The notes beneath the pieces were generated by a model that saw only the letters and a list, made by a program, of their open reading frames with translations, made no database searches and was not told the DNA's origin. The position numbers and the translations under genes were made by a program. 64,000 nucleotides of DNA. Source: SZUA-584 sp964441275. Lineage in GTDB: Bacteria > Bacillota > Clostridia > Christensenellales > SZUA-584. Shown here piece by piece: positions 16,638 to 24,640 of the stretch (positions within the stretch are counted from its first letter, which is position 1; the number at the start of each line of letters is the position of its first letter). The stretch lies in contig CAYTUG010000001.1 of NCBI GenBank assembly GCA_964441275.1, positions 1-64,000 of the forward strand, given 5' to 3'.

Positions 16638-17423
16638 ATGAAAAGACTTGCAACATTCATTCTTGCTATTACAATGGTAATTGTCATTACCGCCTGCGCT
16701 AAACCGGCGGCAGACCTAACGGATAAGGAATACGTTAAAAACAAAGGCGTTTTGATTGTGGGCATTACAGACTTTAAACCCATGGACTATAAGGACGATA
16801 ATGGCGATTGGATTGGATTTGACGCCGATATGGCAAAGGAATTTGCAAAAACGCTGGGGATTGAAGTTAAATTCGTCGAAATTGAGTGGGACAACAAAAT
16901 TTTTGAGCTTAACGCGAAATCGATAGACTGCGTTTGGAACGGCATGACGCTTACCGACGAGGTGGTAAAATCTATGGAATGTTCTAACCCATATTGCAAC
17001 AACGCCCAAGTAGTTGTTGTGCCCGCCTCGGTAGCAAGCAGCTTTCAAGACAAAGACAGTATCGCAAGTTTAAAGTTTGCGGTGGAGGTTGGGTCTGCCG
17101 GCGAGGGGGTCGCAAAAGAAGCCGAATTTGATATCGTTTCGGTGCAAAGCCAGGCCGCAGCGCTCATGGAAGTGGCCGCGGGTACTTCTGATGCGTGCAT
17201 TATAGATTTACTTATGGCGGGCTCCATGATAGGCGAAGGCACAAGCTACCCTGATTTAGCGTATACAGTGGCGCTTAATTCCGAAGAATACGGCGTGGGA
17301 TTTCGCAAAGAAAGCGATTTAGCCCAAGAGCTGAACAAGTTTTTTGCCAAAATGTACGCAGACGGCGCAATGATGGAATATGCCAAAACCTATGGCGTGC
17401 ATGAATCCATTATCGCCCAATAG
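16638..17423 (+). CDS. Polar amino acid ABC transporter, substrate-binding lipoprotein
   Basis: The 261-residue protein begins with a lipoprotein signal (MKRLATFILAITMVIVITAC, lipid on Cys20). The SBP family 3 fold follows, with KGVLIVGITDFKPMDY, IGFDADMAKEFAKTLG and IDCVWNGMTLTDE. This family binds amino acids such as cystine, glutamine or arginine outside the cell. The start is set by ttggagga. The permease and ATPase genes follow, after a hairpin. The ligand is not shown by the sequence; cystine is favoured only because a cysteine desulfurase lies upstream. Confidence 0.92.
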   Translation: MKRLATFILAITMVIVITACAKPAADLTDKEYVKNKGVLIVGITDFKPMDYKDDNGDWIGFDADMAKEFAKTLGIEVKFVEIEWDNKIFELNAKSIDCVWNGMTLTDEVVKSMECSNPYCNNAQVVVVPASVASSFQDKDSIASLKFAVEVGSAGEGVAKEAEFDIVSVQSQAAALMEVAAGTSDACIIDLLMAGSMIGEGTSYPDLAYTVALNSEEYGVGFRKESDLAQELNKFFAKMYADGAMMEYAKTYGVHESIIAQ

Positions 17424-17432
17424 GCTAAAACC

Positions 17433-17464
17433 AAGGGCAGAGAGCACTTGCTTTCTGCCCTTTT
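17433..17464 (+). terminator. Intercistronic hairpin between binding protein and permease
   Basis: A 12-pair stem with one G-U pair (aagggcagagag / ctttctgccctt), a six-base loop and a short T4 tail lie just after the binding-protein stop. It probably acts as a partial terminator or mRNA stabiliser, giving more binding protein than membrane subunits. Confidence 0.7.
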
Positions 17465-17498
17465 AGCTGTTACTTTATATGATATGTGAGGCGGCGCA

Positions 17499-18155
17499 AT
17501 GTTTTTACCCGTGCTAAATTCGTTAAACGAAGGCTTTCTTGAAACGTTAAAGCTATTTACTTTAACGCTGCTTGGGGCATTTCCTCTTGGGCTTATAATA
17601 TCTTTCGGCTCAATGAGCTCTTTTAAACCGTTAAAATATCTTGTAAAATTCATAGTGTGGATTGTGCGCGGCACGCCGCTTATGCTGCAGTTGATAATTA
17701 TTTATTACGGCCCTGGTCTTATATTAGGCAACAACTGGTGGGACGGAAATTCAGGACGTTTTATGGCGGCGCTTACTGCTTTTGTATTAAACTACGCCTG
17801 CTATTTCTCTGAAATATATCGCGGCGGGATTGAAGGGGTTCCAAAGGGGCAAACCGAGGCGGGGATGGTATTGGGCATGACCAAATTTAAGATATTCTTC
17901 CATGTAACTTTGCTGCAGGTTATCAAAAGAATTGTACCTCCCATGGGCAACGAGATAATAACATTGGTTAAAGACACTTCTTTGGCGCGGGTAATTGCCG
18001 TATACGAGATAATATGGAACGGGCAGGCTTTTATCAAATCTTCCGGTATCATATGGCCGCTGTTTTTTACCGGTGTGTATTATCTTGTCTTTAGCGGGGT
18101 ATTAACTTTGCTGCTTGGGCGGCTCGAGAAAAAACTCGGGTTCTTCCGGGTATAA
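17499..18155 (+). CDS. Polar amino acid ABC transporter permease
   Basis: The 218-residue protein has about five membrane helices and the HisM/GlnP-type features: GFLETLKLFTLTLLGAFPLG at the start, VRGTPLMLQL, and the coupling-loop segment EIYRGGIEGVPKGQTEAGMV. It forms the channel together with the ATPase 12 bases downstream. A homodimer is likely because only one permease gene is present. Confidence 0.92.
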   Translation: MFLPVLNSLNEGFLETLKLFTLTLLGAFPLGLIISFGSMSSFKPLKYLVKFIVWIVRGTPLMLQLIIIYYGPGLILGNNWWDGNSGRFMAALTAFVLNYACYFSEIYRGGIEGVPKGQTEAGMVLGMTKFKIFFHVTLLQVIKRIVPPMGNEIITLVKDTSLARVIAVYEIIWNGQAFIKSSGIIWPLFFTGVYYLVFSGVLTLLLGRLEKKLGFFRV

Positions 18156-18167
18156 GGTGGGTGTGGG

Positions 18168-18953
18168 ATGTCCGTACTTGAAGTCAAAAACATTTCAAAG
18201 CGCTTTGGCGAAACAAGAGTTTTAATAGATGTCGGGTTTTGTCTTGCAAAGGGAGAGGTAATTGCCATAATCGGCTCTTCCGGCAGCGGCAAAACGACAC
18301 TTTTGCGGTGTCTTAACTTTCTTGAAAAGCCGGATGGCGGACAGATTGTTGTAAACGGCAAGGTATTGTATGACGCGGCTGACTGCTCGGCGCTTGCCGA
18401 AAAGGATATTCGTAAAAATCGGCTTCATTTCGGACTTGTTTTTCAGTCGTTTAATCTTTTTCCGCAGTATACAGCGCTGGGGAACGTTAAATTGGCGGGA
18501 GAGCTTCTTTCAAAAGAGCGCGGCGATTATAAAGAAAACCGCAGACAGATATTAAAAGAGGTGGGCGAGAATGCGATTTCACTTTTATCGCAAGTGGGGC
18601 TTTCCGACAAGATGGATTTATATCCGCACCAGCTGTCCGGGGGGCAGCAGCAGCGGGTGGCGATAGCACGAGCGTTGGCGCTTTCGCCCGACGTGCTTTG
18701 CTTTGACGAACCTACAAGCGCTCTTGATCCTGAATTAACGGGAGAGGTTTTAAAAGTAATTCGGGCGCTTGCCGAAAAGAACACCACAATGGTAATCGTT
18801 ACGCATGAGATGCAATTTGCCCGTGACGTGGCCGATAAGGTGGTTTTTATGGACGAGGGAATCGTTGTAGAAACAGGAACTCCCAACGAAGTTTTTTGCA
18901 ATCCTAAACAAGAACGCACCATGCGTTTTTTAGAGAGATACTCCAACTCATAA
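18168..18953 (+). CDS. Polar amino acid ABC transporter ATP-binding protein (GlnQ type)
   Basis: The 261-residue ATPase has Walker A GSSGSGKTT, the Q-loop in FGLVFQSFNLFPQYT, signature LSGGQQQRVAIARAL and Walker B LCFDEPTSALDPE, ending with HEMQFARDVADKV. All match the GlnQ/HisP group. It carries an insertion of about 15 residues before the signature (ERGDYKENRRQ), common in clostridial members. It is the last gene of the importer unit and is followed by a terminator. Confidence 0.93.
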   Translation: MSVLEVKNISKRFGETRVLIDVGFCLAKGEVIAIIGSSGSGKTTLLRCLNFLEKPDGGQIVVNGKVLYDAADCSALAEKDIRKNRLHFGLVFQSFNLFPQYTALGNVKLAGELLSKERGDYKENRRQILKEVGENAISLLSQVGLSDKMDLYPHQLSGGQQQRVAIARALALSPDVLCFDEPTSALDPELTGEVLKVIRALAEKNTTMVIVTHEMQFARDVADKVVFMDEGIVVETGTPNEVFCNPKQERTMRFLERYSNS

Positions 18954-18967
18954 AATTACAACCAGAC

Positions 18968-19004
18968 AAAAAAGCCGATATTTTAGTAGCATATACGGCT
19001 TTTA
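18968..19004. terminator. Rho-independent terminator of the amino acid importer
   Basis: The stem aaaagccg/cggctttt, extended by an atat/atat segment beyond a one-base bulge, ends in a T-run on the plus strand. A-run and T-run flank it symmetrically, so it may also stop minus-strand transcripts from the lipoprotein gene at 19082. Confidence 0.8.
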
Positions 19005-19081
19005 TAAATTGTTTAATACTAATTTTAGGCGCACTTTATTTTAAAACCTATATTGAGATATCTGCACTGCTGTATGATAAA

Positions 19082-20158
19082 CTATCCGGCAATTACAATC
19101 CCGTCAAACAGGTTATCCGCAGTGTAATTCGCGCCTAATGTAGGCCAGTACCCAAAAACTTTCATGTCTTTGCATTTGAGCCAACCTTTTTTGCCGTCCG
19201 AAGCCTTAAGTTGATACCACTGCTTGCCATACACGGCGGAAACGGTTAGTTGTTCGCCCGATTGCGGAATAAACGCAACTATGCTGTCGGTGTGGTTTCT
19301 TGGTTTGCCTTCGTATCCTCCGCACCCGCTGGCATAATCCCATATTACGCTGTGCGCCGTATCAAAATAATCGTTGGTTCTTTTTTTAAGCAACAGTATA
19401 TATTTTTTAGCAGTTACGGGTTCAGGGTTAAAAAGGGGTTTTGCCTCATATAGCTTTTCGGCAAGCTTTCTGTTTGTTCCGCCTGGAGCGTAATGCCCTG
19501 TGTACCAAATGTCCGTAAAGTTTTGAGTCCGCGTTAAACATTTGACAATACCATGAGCATCAAAATAGTTTTTTGGTTTAAAGCTGTCTCTCCAGGCTCC
19601 ATCAAATTTGACGTCCATTAATCCGCCCATTGAATGAAGTTTTGTGCCATCCCACCAATAGAGCCATAGGAACGCAAACTCCGTGTCTGCAAGCCCGCTG
19701 TCGTATTTGTCCGTAAATGCGAGCTCAAGAATACTATCTGAAATATCGATGTCGGTTACGGCAAACGCCTGCGCAAGATTGGGGTGGTCTATTTTATATG
19801 TTTTATCGTTTATTTTGAGCGTAGAGTTTTTCTTGCCTCTGGTAAAGGTGATTTTTTCTTCGGTGCCGTCTTTATTAAGGTCAACCGATGCTTTGCTAAC
19901 ATAGATATCGAAGAGTATATCGCCGCTACCCGCATGATCGGGCACCTCACCAAAAGTATCCGGTGACGGTTCGGGAGTAGGAATAGGGGACGGCGTTGCA
20001 ACAAGCGTAGGCAGGGCAGAAGCAGGCAAAGCTGGGGTTGGCGGCGCCGTTATTAACGATGGGGTTGGAAGCAGTGTTACATCGGGTACGGCAGTCTGAC
20101 AGGCAGCAAAGCTAATGAAAACCGCTAACAGCAGAATGGTGGATAACGCTTTTTTCAT
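19082..20158 (-). CDS. Putative lipoprotein with C-terminal SH3-like domain
   Basis: The 358-residue protein has a lipoprotein signal (MKKALSTILLLAVFISFAAC), a Thr/Pro/Ala-rich linker (about 25-70), a central region with a calcium-loop-like segment (DLNKDGTEEKITF) and a C-terminal part that looks like a bacterial SH3 domain (YGKQWYQLKASDGKKGWLK). SH3 domains of this kind often bind peptidoglycan. I chose the ATG followed by this signal sequence, preceded by aaggaggga; 52 further residues in frame upstream are not protein-like. The function is unknown. Confidence 0.72.
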   Translation of the reverse strand: MKKALSTILLLAVFISFAACQTAVPDVTLLPTPSLITAPPTPALPASALPTLVATPSPIPTPEPSPDTFGEVPDHAGSGDILFDIYVSKASVDLNKDGTEEKITFTRGKKNSTLKINDKTYKIDHPNLAQAFAVTDIDISDSILELAFTDKYDSGLADTEFAFLWLYWWDGTKLHSMGGLMDVKFDGAWRDSFKPKNYFDAHGIVKCLTRTQNFTDIWYTGHYAPGGTNRKLAEKLYEAKPLFNPEPVTAKKYILLLKKRTNDYFDTAHSVIWDYASGCGGYEGKPRNHTDSIVAFIPQSGEQLTVSAVYGKQWYQLKASDGKKGWLKCKDMKVFGYWPTLGANYTADNLFDGIVIAG

Positions 20159-20364
20159 GAGAACTCCCTCCTTAAAAAATATATTTATTTTTAACAATAT
20201 TTTATCACAATAAAGAAACATATACCATAAAACCAAAATATTTTGTATCGCTATATTTAAAGCATTATTGCCAAAAACAATATAAATGTCTTCATACGGC
20301 TCAAGGACAGGCAAAAGCGCATGTGTTTTTGCATAGTTTGTAAGAGCACAATACGGAGGCGAAT

Positions 20365-21057
20365 ATGTTTGAATTAGTTGAGATTGTCAAGGGACTGCTT
20401 TTTTTTGTGGGTTATCTGTCCGGCAGGACATTTCCAAAGCCGCTTAGCAAGGAGGAAGAAGCAAAATGTTTAAGCTTAAGCGCAAAGGGTGACGAGGCGG
20501 CACGTCACAAACTTGTTGAACACAATTTGCGCCTGGTTGCTCACATAGTAAAGAAGTATCAAAATACCGCGCTTCACAACGATGATCTTATATCTATAGG
20601 CACTATCGGTTTAATTAAGGCCGTTAACTCATTCAAAGCAAAAAAGGGCACCCAGCTTGCTACGTATGCCGCCAAGTGTATAGAAAACGAGGTGCTGATG
20701 GCGCTTCGGTCAAGCAAAAAAGTTAAATGCGAGGTATCGCTGTGCGATCCGGTAGGAATGGACAAAGAAGGCAACTCGATATCGCTTATTGATATTTTAG
20801 GCACACGCGAGGATATAGTTCCCGAACAAGCGGAGCTTAGGATACAAACTTCCATGCTTTATTCTCTGTTGGGAAAATGCTTAACAAAACGGGAAAAGGC
20901 GGTAATTGAAATGCGCTACGGGCTTTGCGGATTGCGCCCGTTAACACAGCGCGAAATTGCACATAAAACCGGGATTTCGCGTTCCTATGTGTCGCGCATT
21001 GAAAGCAAAGCAATATCAAAATTAGCGGTTGAATTAGCAAAAATGGCGGAACGCTAA
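20365..21057 (+). CDS. sigK: Sporulation sigma factor SigK (pro-sigma-K)
   Basis: The 230-residue protein matches sigma-K. It has a hydrophobic N-terminal pro-sequence (about 1-20), the cleavage region before RTFPKPLS, region 2 with EHNLRLVAHIVKKYQN and GTIGLIKAVNSF, and region 4 with REIAHKTGISRSYVSRIESK. Sigma-K directs late mother-cell transcription and is activated by removal of the pro-sequence. The gene is continuous, not split by a skin-type prophage. A good site (ggaggcg) precedes the ATG. It stands alone, convergent with the trmH-type gene. Confidence 0.95.
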   Translation: MFELVEIVKGLLFFVGYLSGRTFPKPLSKEEEAKCLSLSAKGDEAARHKLVEHNLRLVAHIVKKYQNTALHNDDLISIGTIGLIKAVNSFKAKKGTQLATYAAKCIENEVLMALRSSKKVKCEVSLCDPVGMDKEGNSISLIDILGTREDIVPEQAELRIQTSMLYSLLGKCLTKREKAVIEMRYGLCGLRPLTQREIAHKTGISRSYVSRIESKAISKLAVELAKMAER

Positions 21058-21141
21058 GAAGCGCTTGGCATATAATTGTTCCCGTATCGGTTAATTGTAT
21101 ATAAATTTTATAAACAAACGCTTTATGCAGGTTTGTCAAAC

Positions 21142-21885
21142 CTACAGAATTTTATATATAAGTATTCCGGCAGCCACTGCAGCATTTAGGCTTTCGGCCT
21201 TTCCATACATGGGTATCTTGGCTTTGTGCGTGGCAAGCAGCAATACGTTTTGCGATACGCCGCGCGATTCGTTGCCTATCACAAGGCATGTTTTGTCCGC
21301 CTTTGGATAATTTTCATCTCCTTTTAAATGGGCGCACACAATATTGTACTTATACGATAAAAGCTGCTGCAAATAATCAACAAGATCTGTCCGCATAACA
21401 GGCAAATGAAATATGCTGCCCATCGACGCCCTTACCGCTTTAGAAGAATAACAGTCTGCACTGCAAGGTGAAAGCACCACCCCCGAGCATCCGCCCGCAT
21501 CCGCCGTTCTGATGATAGTGCCCACATTCTGAGGATCTTGAACACCGTCCAGCGCCACAATAAACCCGCTGTTTAATTCGGCAGCGCCAGGCATCTTTGC
21601 AACCGCCGCCACCCCCTGCGGCGTCTTGCAATCGCACACGGCGCCCATAACATGCGCGCTCACTCTGTAAACTTCTTTTTCCAATCCTTTTACATTCAAT
21701 GCCATGTCTTCGTATTTATCGTCAGAGATTATCACGCATTGCAGCAAACCCGGCATATGCTCTAAAAGTTCGTTTACGCATTTCTCGCCTTCGACCAAGA
21801 ATTCTTTATGGCAAGCCCGCCCTTTTTTAGTGTTTAATTGTTTTAAATATTTAATCGTCGGGTTGCGAGTGCTCGTTATCGTCAA
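21142..21885 (-). CDS. TrmH/SpoU family RNA 2'-O-methyltransferase
   Basis: The 247-residue protein has the substrate-binding N-domain beginning TSTRNPTIKYLKQL and the SPOUT knot motifs ALDGVQDPQNVGTIIRTADA, LVIGNESRGV and IPMYGKAESLNAAVAAGIL. It methylates a ribose of rRNA or tRNA using SAM. It is close to the YsgA group, usually a 23S rRNA enzyme. The start overlaps the end of the oppA-type gene by 35 bases, so it is the last member of the polA transcript. Confidence 0.9.
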   Translation of the reverse strand: MTITSTRNPTIKYLKQLNTKKGRACHKEFLVEGEKCVNELLEHMPGLLQCVIISDDKYEDMALNVKGLEKEVYRVSAHVMGAVCDCKTPQGVAAVAKMPGAAELNSGFIVALDGVQDPQNVGTIIRTADAGGCSGVVLSPCSADCYSSKAVRASMGSIFHLPVMRTDLVDYLQQLLSYKYNIVCAHLKGDENYPKADKTCLVIGNESRGVSQNVLLLATHKAKIPMYGKAESLNAAVAAGILIYKIL

Positions 21886-23518
21886 TTATTTTTTCTCCTT
21901 CGACATACAAATACCATCTTGGGATTACAGTGAATACATTCCTGTCCCGAAATTTTTCGTAAATGTGTATGCTCGTGTCATAGAGCAGAGCGTTTGTTTT
22001 ATAATAAAGCCCTATATGCGGCATAACGGACAAAAAGCGTTCCTCCATCATGTTGTATGCTTGTTTCATTGCCGTTTCATTGAGCGCCTCTCTGCACTTT
22101 GTAAGCAGCGAGTCAATCTCTTTATCTGAAAACCTGCCGTAGTTTATATCCCCGTTCGTGCCTATCAGACACCCGATATCGGGGTTTATATCCAAATAAA
22201 ACGTACATAAAGCAATGTCAAAATTGCCGGACGAAAGGCGTTTTTTATGTTCGGCTTCATCAACCTCAACAATTATCACTTCCATTCCACATTCTAACAA
22301 CTGCGCCGCAATATTTTCGGCAACAACTTTTCTGTAAGGCTCTTTTTTGCTTATCAGAAGTTCAAAACTCAAATCTTTTGTTTTTTCACCCTCTGTTTTT
22401 TTTGCAAACGGATGGTTTCCCATTTTCATATATCCCGATAACTCTAACAGTTCGACTGCCTTTAGCCTGTTAAATTCGAATATTTTTGTGGGGCCCGCCG
22501 AAAGGTGCGAATCGGGAGAAACAGGATAATCCGTAACCACCGCATGTCCTAAAAGCCCCTTTGCCACAACATCCCTTTTGTCAATGGCGTACGCTACCGC
22601 CTGCCGCAAGTTAACGTCCGCAAACAGCCTTTGAGTGTTCGGAATAAGGCAGTCATAATATTGTGTTAGATAGTCTACGTAATGTTTTGAGCCGTATTTA
22701 TGATAGATGTCTACCGTCAATACCGATGTGGTAAGGAAATCCAAAAGGTTTTGTTTGTATGCCGCAAGTTCAAAATCATGATTTGCGTAACAAATTGCGT
22801 TCAGCTTGGTTATGTACGGCTGTTGTTTCCACCATTTTTCGTTCGCCGTAAGCTTTACGCTGTCCATCATGTTAAACGATTGGACACAATATGGCCCGGT
22901 GCCTATCGGCTTTGCTTTATCTATGTCGGCTTTTAAGCAGTAATTCTTGCACAAAACCGGGAAAGTCATATAGTATATTGCGCTGTTTCCCGGCTCTTTC
23001 AGCGTCAGCTTAACCGTATACTTATCCAGCGCTACACAGCTTGATATTTTGCTGTTGTTGTAGGCATAATTTGAATCGGACACGGAAAAGGATTTTAACA
23101 AGTCCGCGCTGTATACGACATCGGCCGACGTTAGTTCACCATTGCCGTGATGCCAGTTGACGCCTTCGCGCAGCTTAAACGTCCAGACAAGCCCGCTTTC
23201 GTCCACCTCCCATGTTTCCGCTAATTCGGGCTGGGCATAACCCCGGGCATCCACCCTTATGGGAGACTCATAGATAAGCGACAAAAGATTGTACAATCCT
23301 ACGTTTTTTGTTTTCAAAGGGTTTAACGAGGCGGGGTTTTGCGGCACCGCAAATGTCAGCTCTCCGCCCTGCGCGGGTACATCTTCTTTTATTACGGGCG
23401 GGAGCGTGTAGATAGGGATGGTATCGTCTTTGCTTGTATTTTCTGCGGCTTCATTGCAGCCAACCATAAGCACAACCAAAAACGCCAAAACCCAACAAGC
23501 GGTTTTTTTAAAAATCAT
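21851..23518 (-). CDS. Oligopeptide/nickel-type ABC transporter substrate-binding lipoprotein
   Basis: The protein of about 555 residues has a lipoprotein signal ending MVGC and the SBP family 5 domain. Typical segments are LAETWEVDESGLVWTFKLRE, VNWHHG and LRQAVAYAIDKRDV. Family members bind peptides, nickel or glycosides outside the cell. No permease or ATPase gene adjoins, so it is an orphan or shares a remote system. Three in-frame ATGs compete (23533, 23521, 23518); I prefer the last because gaagg lies eight bases before it. It overlaps the slt gene. Confidence 0.85.
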   Translation of the reverse strand: MIFKKTACWVLAFLVVLMVGCNEAAENTSKDDTIPIYTLPPVIKEDVPAQGGELTFAVPQNPASLNPLKTKNVGLYNLLSLIYESPIRVDARGYAQPELAETWEVDESGLVWTFKLREGVNWHHGNGELTSADVVYSADLLKSFSVSDSNYAYNNSKISSCVALDKYTVKLTLKEPGNSAIYYMTFPVLCKNYCLKADIDKAKPIGTGPYCVQSFNMMDSVKLTANEKWWKQQPYITKLNAICYANHDFELAAYKQNLLDFLTTSVLTVDIYHKYGSKHYVDYLTQYYDCLIPNTQRLFADVNLRQAVAYAIDKRDVVAKGLLGHAVVTDYPVSPDSHLSAGPTKIFEFNRLKAVELLELSGYMKMGNHPFAKKTEGEKTKDLSFELLISKKEPYRKVVAENIAAQLLECGMEVIIVEVDEAEHKKRLSSGNFDIALCTFYLDINPDIGCLIGTNGDINYGRFSDKEIDSLLTKCREALNETAMKQAYNMMEERFLSVMPHIGLYYKTNALLYDTSIHIYEKFRDRNVFTVIPRWYLYVEGEKIIDDNEHSQPDD

Positions 23519-24065
23519 CATAAAGGCCTTCATAGATATATAGGTTGCGTTTTACGTTTTTTAAATAGTTTTCAGTCTCGGGAAAGGGTATATGCAACAG
23601 CGCGCCGTCCGCCGCCCATTCTTTTACCTTTCGCGGCCCCGCATTGTAAGCCGCAATAACTTTATCTATATCTTTGTGGAATGTGTCAAAAAGATAATTA
23701 AGATACCAACAGCCAAACCGGATATTTGTTTCCGGTTCGAAAAGCTGCTCAGTTTGAAAGCCGTCAAGTTTCATCTTGGACGCTATCCATTCTGCGGTCT
23801 CCGGCATTATCTGCATTAATCCAACCGCCCCTTTATTGGATACTGCATCCGGCTTAAAGCGGCTTTCAGTATATATAACGGAACTCACAAGATGCGGATC
23901 TAAGCCATACTGCCCGCTCATTTGAGTAATTACATTTTTGTATTCAAGCGGGTAAACCTTGTATGCCAAAAAAGTACGCACAAACACGGCGGCAATGACT
24001 ACGGCAACTATAATACCAATCAACCAGACTTTTAGTTTCCTGTTTGATTTAACGCGTTTTTTCAT
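23508..24065 (-). CDS. Lytic transglycosylase, SLT domain
   Basis: The 185-residue protein has an N-terminal membrane anchor (about 12-33) and a Slt70-like domain: VSSVIYTESRFKPDAVS with the catalytic Glu, then GAVGLMQIMPETAEW and VIAAYNAGPRKVKEW. It cuts the glycan strands of peptidoglycan with 1,6-anhydro products. Its gene overlaps coaE by four bases. The polA-coaE-slt order is known from other clostridial genomes; a role in growth or sporulation cannot be decided. Confidence 0.92.
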   Translation of the reverse strand: MKKRVKSNRKLKVWLIGIIVAVVIAAVFVRTFLAYKVYPLEYKNVITQMSGQYGLDPHLVSSVIYTESRFKPDAVSNKGAVGLMQIMPETAEWIASKMKLDGFQTEQLFEPETNIRFGCWYLNYLFDTFHKDIDKVIAAYNAGPRKVKEWAADGALLHIPFPETENYLKNVKRNLYIYEGLYDDF

Positions 24066-24640
24066 GGCTGCTTAATCCTTTTAAGAAGCTGAAATATTTT
24101 TTGTTCAAGCTCTTGCACGGAACCGTTGTTGGTTATTATTTCGTGCGCGTAACGCTTTAAAACATCGTCGGGCTGCTGAGCGGAAATCCGCAGCAAAGCG
24201 GCTTTTCTGTCCATAGCGTCCCGCTGCATCAAACGCTGTATACGCGTTTTGTTATCGGCGGTAACAAGCCACACGGCATCCATCATTTTGTGCATTCCTG
24301 ATTGAACAAGCAAAGCCGCATCCACAAACACCCGCCCTTGCATTTCCGGCTTTTCCATAATGCTTGATATTATCAAAGGGTGGAGCGCCTCGTTAAGCAT
24401 TTTTCTTTTGTTTTCGTCTCTAAAAACAACAGCTGCTAACTTTCTCCTGTTTAGATGCCCTGCCTCGTCAAAGTATATGTCCCCAAAAACGCTGCGCAAT
24501 ACCGCCGCGCCTTGCTCTCCCGGTTTGGTTAAATCGCGGGCAACCTGATCGGCGCATATTACTTTTTCCCCGAGTTTACGCAATATGCCGCTTACGGTGG
24601 ATTTGCCCGATGCAATTGTGCCCGTTATCCCTATTTTCAT
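24062..24640 (-). CDS. coaE: Dephospho-CoA kinase
   Basis: The 192-residue P-loop kinase starts MKIGITGTIASGKSTVSGIL and contains the CoaE segments VICADQVARDLTKPG and VFVDAALLVQSGM. It phosphorylates the ribose 3'-hydroxyl of dephospho-CoA, the last step of CoA synthesis. Both ends overlap neighbours by four bases (polA before it, slt after it). DAALL replaces the family's usual DxPLL, a small deviation that still keeps the Asp. Confidence 0.93.
   Translation of the reverse strand: MKIGITGTIASGKSTVSGILRKLGEKVICADQVARDLTKPGEQGAAVLRSVFGDIYFDEAGHLNRRKLAAVVFRDENKRKMLNEALHPLIISSIMEKPEMQGRVFVDAALLVQSGMHKMMDAVWLVTADNKTRIQRLMQRDAMDRKAALLRISAQQPDDVLKRYAHEIITNNGSVQELEQKIFQLLKRIKQP

Noticed and set aside
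20365..21057. Skin-type element or att site in sigK
   Set aside because: The reading frame is continuous from the pro-sequence to region 4, and no recombinase gene lies near it.
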